The notes under the pieces: generated by a model
Seen by the model: only the letters and a program-made list of their open reading frames with translations
What the model was told of the DNA's origin: nothing
Databases searched by the model: none
Assembly (NCBI GenBank): GCA_016617855.1
Contig: JAECUM010003297.1
Span: 1-64,000 of the forward strand
Source: Megalonaias nervosa
Lineage: Eukaryota > Mollusca > Bivalvia > Unionida > Unionidae
Reading direction: 5' to 3'
DNA: 64,000 nt
Translations under genes and position numbers: made by a program
In this document: positions 58,490 to 64,000 of the stretch, piece by piece
How positions within the stretch are numbered: position 1 is the first letter of the stretch
How the letters are laid out: every line of letters begins with the position of its first letter

Positions 58490-59039
58490 TTATTTATAAT
58501 ATGCAGAACATACATTATTCAGATACGTTTCTAAAGACTGATCAAATACTCTAGGATTCAGAGAGCTAACAGGTTTATAGCATTGTCTTCATTAGTAACT
58601 TTTCATTTTGCGATACGTTGAATGCACACTATGATCTAACTAGTATATAGTGATTGATTATGTCCAGAAAAATGATAAGTAAATGTATATTATTCTTTAG
58701 TTATAAATACACCTTTACATGACGATTTTCTGCTGAAAATATTTATATGATTCTCGCATTCTCTTCGACAGCCTTGTTGTTGTTGTTTTTATTTTTTTTT
58801 AAATAGTTTTTAAAGAATCCTTTGCTAATCCCCTTTTAACTGTCTGTTTTTTTTTCTAATTTCAGTCTATGCTGTTCCTGATCTTAAATACGCGGTCTTG
58901 TATACGTTTTCTTTACTCAACAGAAAAAACGATGTTTTTCACTGATAGCATTTCACATCATCTGTACAAAAGGATGGTATGGATAACAGAAATAGTTTAT
59001 CTAAATCAATAGCAACTGAAGCATGTGATATTAAAATAA

Positions 59040-59183
59040 ACATTATGTACCACGCCCATACAAATATACTAAAAATGAACATTATGTACCACATCCATAC
59101 CGAAATACTACCACATCTATACCAATATACTAAAAATGAACATTATGTACCACATCCATACCAAAATACTACCACATCCATAC
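59040..59183. repeat. Short tandem repeat (cattatgtaccac...ccatacc)
   Basis: Three or so copies of a block with aacattatgtaccacatcc and accaaaatactacc, with units of different length. Confidence 0.75.
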
Positions 59184-59185
59184 CA

Positions 59186-59676
59186 TAGCATAGCTAATTA
59201 AAGATGTTTGTAAACAGCAATACTTGAATGGCATAGCTAGTTAAAGATGTTTCTAAAAAGTAATATTTGATTGGCATAGCTAGTTAAAGATGTTTCTAAA
59301 AAGCAATACTTGAATGCCATAGCTAGTTAAAGATGTTTGTAAAAAGCAATACTTGAATGGCATAGGTAGTTAAAGATGTTTGTAAAAAAGCAATACTTGA
59401 TTGGCATAACTAGTTAAAGTTGTTTGCAAAAAGCAATACTTGATTGGCATAGCTAGTTAAAGATGTTTGTAAAAAGCAATACTTGAATGCCATGGCTAAT
59501 TAAAGATGTTTGTAAAAAGCAATACTTGAATGGCATAGCTAGTTAAAGATGTTTGTAAAAAGCAATACTTGATTGGCATAGCTAGTTAATGATGTTTTTA
59601 AAAGCAATACATGATTGGCACAGCTAGTTAAAGATGTTTGTAAAAAGCAATACTTGATTGGCATAGCTAGTTACAG
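59186..59676. repeat. 43-bp satellite, about 11 copies
   Basis: Head-to-tail copies of a unit containing gcatagctagttaaagatg and then tttgtaaaaagcaatacttg. Copies differ at a few positions (ttgaatg or ttgattg variants alternate). The array ends mid-unit at ctagttacag. Confidence 0.95.
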
Positions 59677-59877
59677 AATAGAATAGCTCTTTCTTTGGAA
59701 CGTCCTAGTCGTTGCGGGTTGGTGGCGAAGTCAAACTGAAGTGCCGACTGGCTGTTTCGAGTAATCTTGAGCAAAATACTTTGCCTCAATTCAGCTTGTT
59801 AGAACTGTTGTTTGTACCAAAAATAGCCAATAACAAGTAATGTTATTTATTGAAAATGAAAAGTCAAGACAAACAAA

Positions 59878-59892
59878 ATTTATTTATTTATT

Positions 59893-59954
<62 letters not shown>
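59878..59954. repeat. Compound (TTTA)n(ATT)n microsatellite
   Basis: About six TTTA units and then about 17 ATT units. Confidence 0.96.
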
Positions 59955-59955
<1 letters not shown>

Positions 59956-60379
59956 GCAGGTATGAAATCATGTCGCTGCTAGCTGACCCTTAACAAATTA
60001 GAAATAAAAAAGTGTCCGAAATGAAACTTTAGCAAAAATGTCGAAACATAATAAAAAACAAAACTTCAAAAATGAATTATTTTAAGTCAATACAATAGCA
60101 GTTTGTCAGCAAAGCACTGACATGAACTTATTCTTAATTTGTTTTTGTTTATCGGTACTACGTCATTGTTTTAACAAACTTGGTAGCTTCTGGGACATCG
60201 TATTTGTTTGTTTTGCTTTGTATACAGTTCTAAAAATATTTATAAAAAAGGTTTGAGAAAGATTATGGTCCTTGTGACCTTTTCTTAAGGTCAAGCGGCG
60301 TAAAGATATGGCCTCGGATTGTAGCTGACAGTCTTTGCCTTCTGTGAACGAACGTGTAACCTTGTATAACAGCCAATCA

Positions 60380-60566
60380 CGCGCAGCTTCAGAGGTAGTT
60401 CACCCGGACTTTATCGCCCTACATTCAGGGTTCAGAAAGTCAACCACAAAGACTCAAACAATTAACTAGCATAAAAAAGCTTTTTCCCCCTTCCCGTAAG
60501 CGTGCAAGAAAGTGCACGATAGAAACATATCAAAGACCAAAGAGAAAGGTTTCCCTCTATTTTCAG
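60380..60566 (+). other. Possible first exon and promoter of a host gene
   Basis: A stretch with gccaatcac (CCAAT-like, 60372), tagcataaaaaagc (TATA-like, about 60468) and then mixed-composition DNA ends at cag/gtaaga (60566/60567), a consensus splice donor. No ATG-initiated coding frame of useful length lies in it, so if real it would be a 5' UTR exon. This is inference from three short signals. Confidence 0.2.
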
Positions 60567-61048
60567 GTAAGAAATTGTTAAGTGTTTGTCAATGTAGTAA
60601 CACATGCTTTGTCTGAAAATTCAAGAATTGCGTACGACACGTAACATTATATATTATATGATTGATCAATATTTATTTTTACTGAATGTCGCATCGGTTC
60701 TCCATAGTTGAGACTAATATTAAATGTCTTTGTTTAAAAATAAATACACGATTAATAAGTAGGCTACACACGTCCGTTTACCTTTTCTTTTTCCTTGTTG
60801 TCTCCAATTATTCTTATCCTCTAAATGAAAAATATAAATAGTTTTTTTTCACCTGTCGGAGAAATATGTTTATCTGAGATTATTAATCAAAAAAAAAAAT
60901 ATTGTTTGTGTTTCTTTATCCAGATTCGGTAGCGATTATTTATTTCTATTCATATATGTTCAACTTAATTGCAATTATTGTCGGTAACTTTTTTATGCAA
61001 AATGAAGACGAAAAAGAAGTCATTTTTATTATCATTTAAATTTTTCTA
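60567..61048. other. Non-coding stretch
   Basis: Nothing recognised. Would be intron if the donor upstream is real. Confidence 0.45.
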
Positions 61049-61137
61049 TATCAGAAACACACTTTTACTAGATATCAGAAAGACATTTTTACTAGATATC
61101 AGAAACAGACTTTTACTAGATATCAGAAACAGATTTT
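61049..61137. repeat. Tandem repeat, unit about 28 bp
   Basis: Three and a half copies of tatcagaaacagacttttac with tagatatc junctions. Confidence 0.88.
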
Positions 61138-61881
61138 GCTTCATATAACCTGCGATTGACAGTGATTTCCATTTCTTTGCCGTGGCAATTAATCGAGTGC
61201 ATTTTGTAAACTATGATCAACTTAATGCAGGAAAAACATTAAATATTTTATAAATGTATATGCTTCAATATTTTGTACCCCTATACCCATTCACAACATT
61301 TACAAAATTGCAAGTAAAAATACTTCAAATAATAACACTAGCATTTTGACAGTAAACTTATAATTATATCAATATTAATGGAAATATCTGAATTCGTTTG
61401 ACACTTCTCTTCTTGTGAAGGCTCAATAACACTTCATGTACCTAATGTTTGTTCTACGAAGAACACACACTTAAACCTCTCTCCAATCTCAACTTCTTCA
61501 AATTTTTCCTCCAGAATTTTTGATTACTCATTTTCGAGTAAAGGCGTTTTCAGGCTCTTCCATTAAAAATATGACGAGATACGTATAACAGTGCATTTTG
61601 CTCCTTTTTATGTTTATTTTAAATTGTTTGTTTGTTTGCTTTAGTGGCTGTGGTAAGATGTTGGTACGTATTGAAGTTTATTTTCGTGTTTAAAATAACT
61701 GTATCTGGCCCATGTGATAAGTAGTCTTCAGTTCGAAAGTTTCTTTACATACACTTTTCTTGGTTACTGTCCAGAAATATTTTATTTTTGGCTGCACTTG
61801 GACAGAAAAATAACTTTATTGAAATTTGTATACTTCTTCAAAATTGGTAGTATAAATCATGTCACATATCATCGCAATTTT

Positions 61882-61883
<2 letters not shown>
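61138..61883. other. Non-coding stretch
   Basis: Nothing recognised. Confidence 0.5.
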
Positions 61884-61924
<41 letters not shown>

Positions 61925-62019
61925 GACCTTTTATTGCGAATTCTTCTGAACAAATAATAATAATAATAATAATAATAATAATTTTAAAAAATTGTTTATT
62001 ATTATTATTATTGTTATTA

Positions 62020-62054
<35 letters not shown>

Positions 62055-62090
62055 TGTCCCGTTGAATTAGCAATAAAGTTTATATGATTC
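61884..62090. repeat. Inverted pair of (AAT)n-tailed repeats
   Basis: Around 61924-61956 the phrase ttattgcgaattcttctgaa leads into (AAT)n; in reverse orientation at 62054-62080 a related phrase leads into (ATT)n read leftwards. The arms can form a long AT-rich hairpin. The shared flank suggests two 3' ends of one AAT-tailed retroposon inserted head to head. Confidence 0.65.
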
Positions 62091-62106
62091 TTTACAAATC
62101 TGATTC

Positions 62107-62364
62107 GGGGCCCCGAGTGGCCGAGTGGTCTAAAGCGCTCTCCGTTACGGATCACTGCCATCTCACCTCTGTCTGCGTGGGTTCGAGTCTAGGATTCGGC
62201 GAATGTTGATATGTGAGAAAGCTTTCCAGTAGCTTCTCGTGGGTCGGTGGTTCTTTCCGGAGATTTCCCGGTTTCTTCCTCCACCATTAATACTGGCCGC
62301 CATGTATAACCTATCGTGTGCTGAAAAATGGCGTTAAGCCCCACAACAACAACAACAACAACAA
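62107..62364 (+). mobile_element. tRNA-derived SINE, family B, copy 2
   Basis: Good A box (gtggccgagtggtctaaagcg) and B box (gggttcgagtctagg), the head resembling a Leu/Ser-type tRNA, then the body shared with 16772-17035 and a (CAA)n tail at 62342-62364. Confidence 0.9.
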
Positions 62365-64000
62365 ATTTGATTCGAATCATTAATGTGAATGGGTTCGAAA
62401 AAAACGTTTGGCAAGTTAATATTATATTTGGAGACATTAATCGTCCGTCTCGCGTCCTTTCTCTGCCCCTGTTCAGACCTATAAAACTAATGCTTAATAT
62501 ACGCTACATAGAACTTCATGTACGTTCCGAATTTTTTGACGATACGCTCCCAGTGCAGTTGGTAAACTGCCAATATAGTCGAGTCATACCATTGGTGTGT
62601 TTGTACGCTACGGTGCTAGGGTCACGGCGAGGCTGACCTCACATCTAGAAACTCTCTTCGCGCTCAGGTAACGGGGTCAGAGCATTTGAGGACACGTAGC
62701 AGCGGAAAAAAAATTAAATGTATCCATTGAAGACATACACCTGATGCTGAGACAACTCTACCAGTCGGAGAGCCTCAGTTAGAATGGCTCCTGACGATGC
62801 AAAAACAATTGTACATTCGTATTTAGTATAATATTGTTTTATGCTGAATGTTATTATTTATTATTTAGTTTCCTTGTTATTTATGAGAAATCGTAACAAA
62901 ACAGTTAATTGTACTCAAAGCCAAAATGTAAATAATGGAACCGAATAAGAAGATAGTAACTTCTCGCTTCATGTTCATTTTCCGACTCTGTATGTCTGTC
63001 TGTTTGTTTGTCTGTCTCAAGTTCAAAGCATTACGATATATATTGCCAGTTGCAAGTCTTTTCGAAAGATCGTTTTCAACATTCCTTGATGGTGATTTCC
63101 ATAGAATATATAAAATATTTGCAGTAATGTAATTTTTGCACCGAAATATATTTTCCAAATTGATGTGGGGTTTTTTGGGGGGTGGGGGTGGGGTTGTATA
63201 TTTGGGCAACTATAGTGAGCGTAGTTTAAACTACCACCACTACTAATCATCATCATCATCATCATCATCATCACATGTTCATCTTTTTAAACTGGCAGAG
63301 ATCACGGAATGCTGAGATAAATTCTTTTGACAATCCATTTGGAAAAATGCACGGTGAATCAGCTTTTGAAATACGGCTGGAGTCTTTGAATGAAACCTAA
63401 CTTTTCTTGTAAGAAAATATTTTTCATATCTATCTTGCAACAGACTTTACCTTATATCTGCGGACATAAAGTAATATGCGGACAATAAGGCCGCCAACGT
63501 GCATACGTCAACAGTGACCAAAACTGACCACAGAGTGTAAACAACTCCCTTACTAGCTCATTAATGAAGCATGATCGCGTTGTGCATTAAAACCTAAGAC
63601 TGCACTATCATTAATTGGCTGATACTCGCGCACTGGCCCGAGAAGCGCTCAATACTTTTTAAGGTCGTTATGTGAAAACCCTCATAGATCTATATAGTGT
63701 CCGCTATAGAGCACATGAGGTCTATAACCCCTTGGCCTCGGCTTGACCTCCGTACTATATGTGTAAACTGTTGGGTTACACAGCAAACCACAAGTTCTGG
63801 TCATACACGACTAACTGGCCACAGTACTGTGCGTTTGTTTATCGGCTGGTATCGTACCTACTCCATGCACACCTTGGAAAGTCATTTATGGGAATTGTTT
63901 TTGTTTTTTTTTAATTTATACGACGTTGTTCTTAATGACAGTGTGTTTACGATTTCTCTCATCTTTAAGTGTAATGAAGTCTTATTAGCAGAACTTTCAA
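62365..64000. other. Non-coding stretch to the window end
   Basis: No gene recognised. A (CAT)n array of nine units lies at 63247-63273. Short open frames are not supported. Confidence 0.5.

Noticed and set aside
59186..59676. CRISPR-like array
   Set aside because: Repeats are directly adjacent with no unique spacers, in an animal genome; it is a satellite.
62877..63274. Overlapping 110- and 83-codon minus-strand frames
   Set aside because: They run through a (CAT)n array and a G/C run; no domain or splice support.

Overview
The window looks like accessory DNA from an intron-rich animal genome, most likely a marine lophotrochozoan and possibly a bivalve mollusc. The evidence is an AT-rich background with many long (AT)n, (CT)n, (GT)n and (AAT)n arrays, two tRNA-derived SINE families, hAT-type miniature elements with 8-bp target duplications, Ty3/Gypsy, LINE and mariner remnants, and almost no long host reading frames. 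The taxon is inferred from repeat style, not from a marker gene. No host protein-coding gene can be named with confidence; three possible host exons are listed as weak calls.

The main object is a decayed Maverick/Polinton (virus-like giant transposon) at about 33.24-48.76 kb. On the minus strand at its left end are an unknown 313-aa gene and a fibre-like gene built of phage-tail-type repeats plus a discoidin-like C-terminus. On the plus strand follow an FtsK/HerA-type packaging ATPase, a coiled-coil gene with a duplicated motif, a penton/minor-capsid-like protein, small hydrophobic virion-type proteins, the major capsid protein, an adenain-type cysteine protease, a DUF5679-like zinc ribbon and a phospholipase A2-like domain joined to a DDE integrase and a chromodomain. 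The right part holds two small genes, a minus-strand HNH/NUMOD endonuclease, protein-primed DNA polymerase B and a 149-aa unknown. Most core genes carry in-frame stops or frameshifts, the latter mostly at homopolymers. The ATPase, HNH, 313-aa and 149-aa frames are open. The left end stops at a truncated LINE, and no left terminal inverted repeat is visible.

Layout: 1-3.7 kb, Gypsy-type element (tRNA-Pro primer site, gag-protease-integrase, no RT between protease and integrase). 3.7-9.2 kb, non-coding with short tandem repeats. 9.2-11.2 kb, broken transposon-like gene of an uncharacterised family. 11.2-29 kb, SINEs, hAT MITEs (one nested in another), two 0.85-kb LTR-like repeats and microsatellites. 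29.2-33.2 kb, minus-strand Gypsy pol with integrase before RT/RNase H, then a LINE. 33.2-48.8 kb, Polinton. 48.8-64 kb, a MITE with a satellite core, a mariner remnant, a second Gypsy/LTR remnant, a 43-bp satellite, a possible first exon and a SINE.

In the Polinton the parts fit one virus-like life cycle: polymerase for replication, integrase for insertion, ATPase and protease with capsid genes for virion assembly, and PLA2-like and fibre-like genes as candidate entry functions. This copy appears non-functional.
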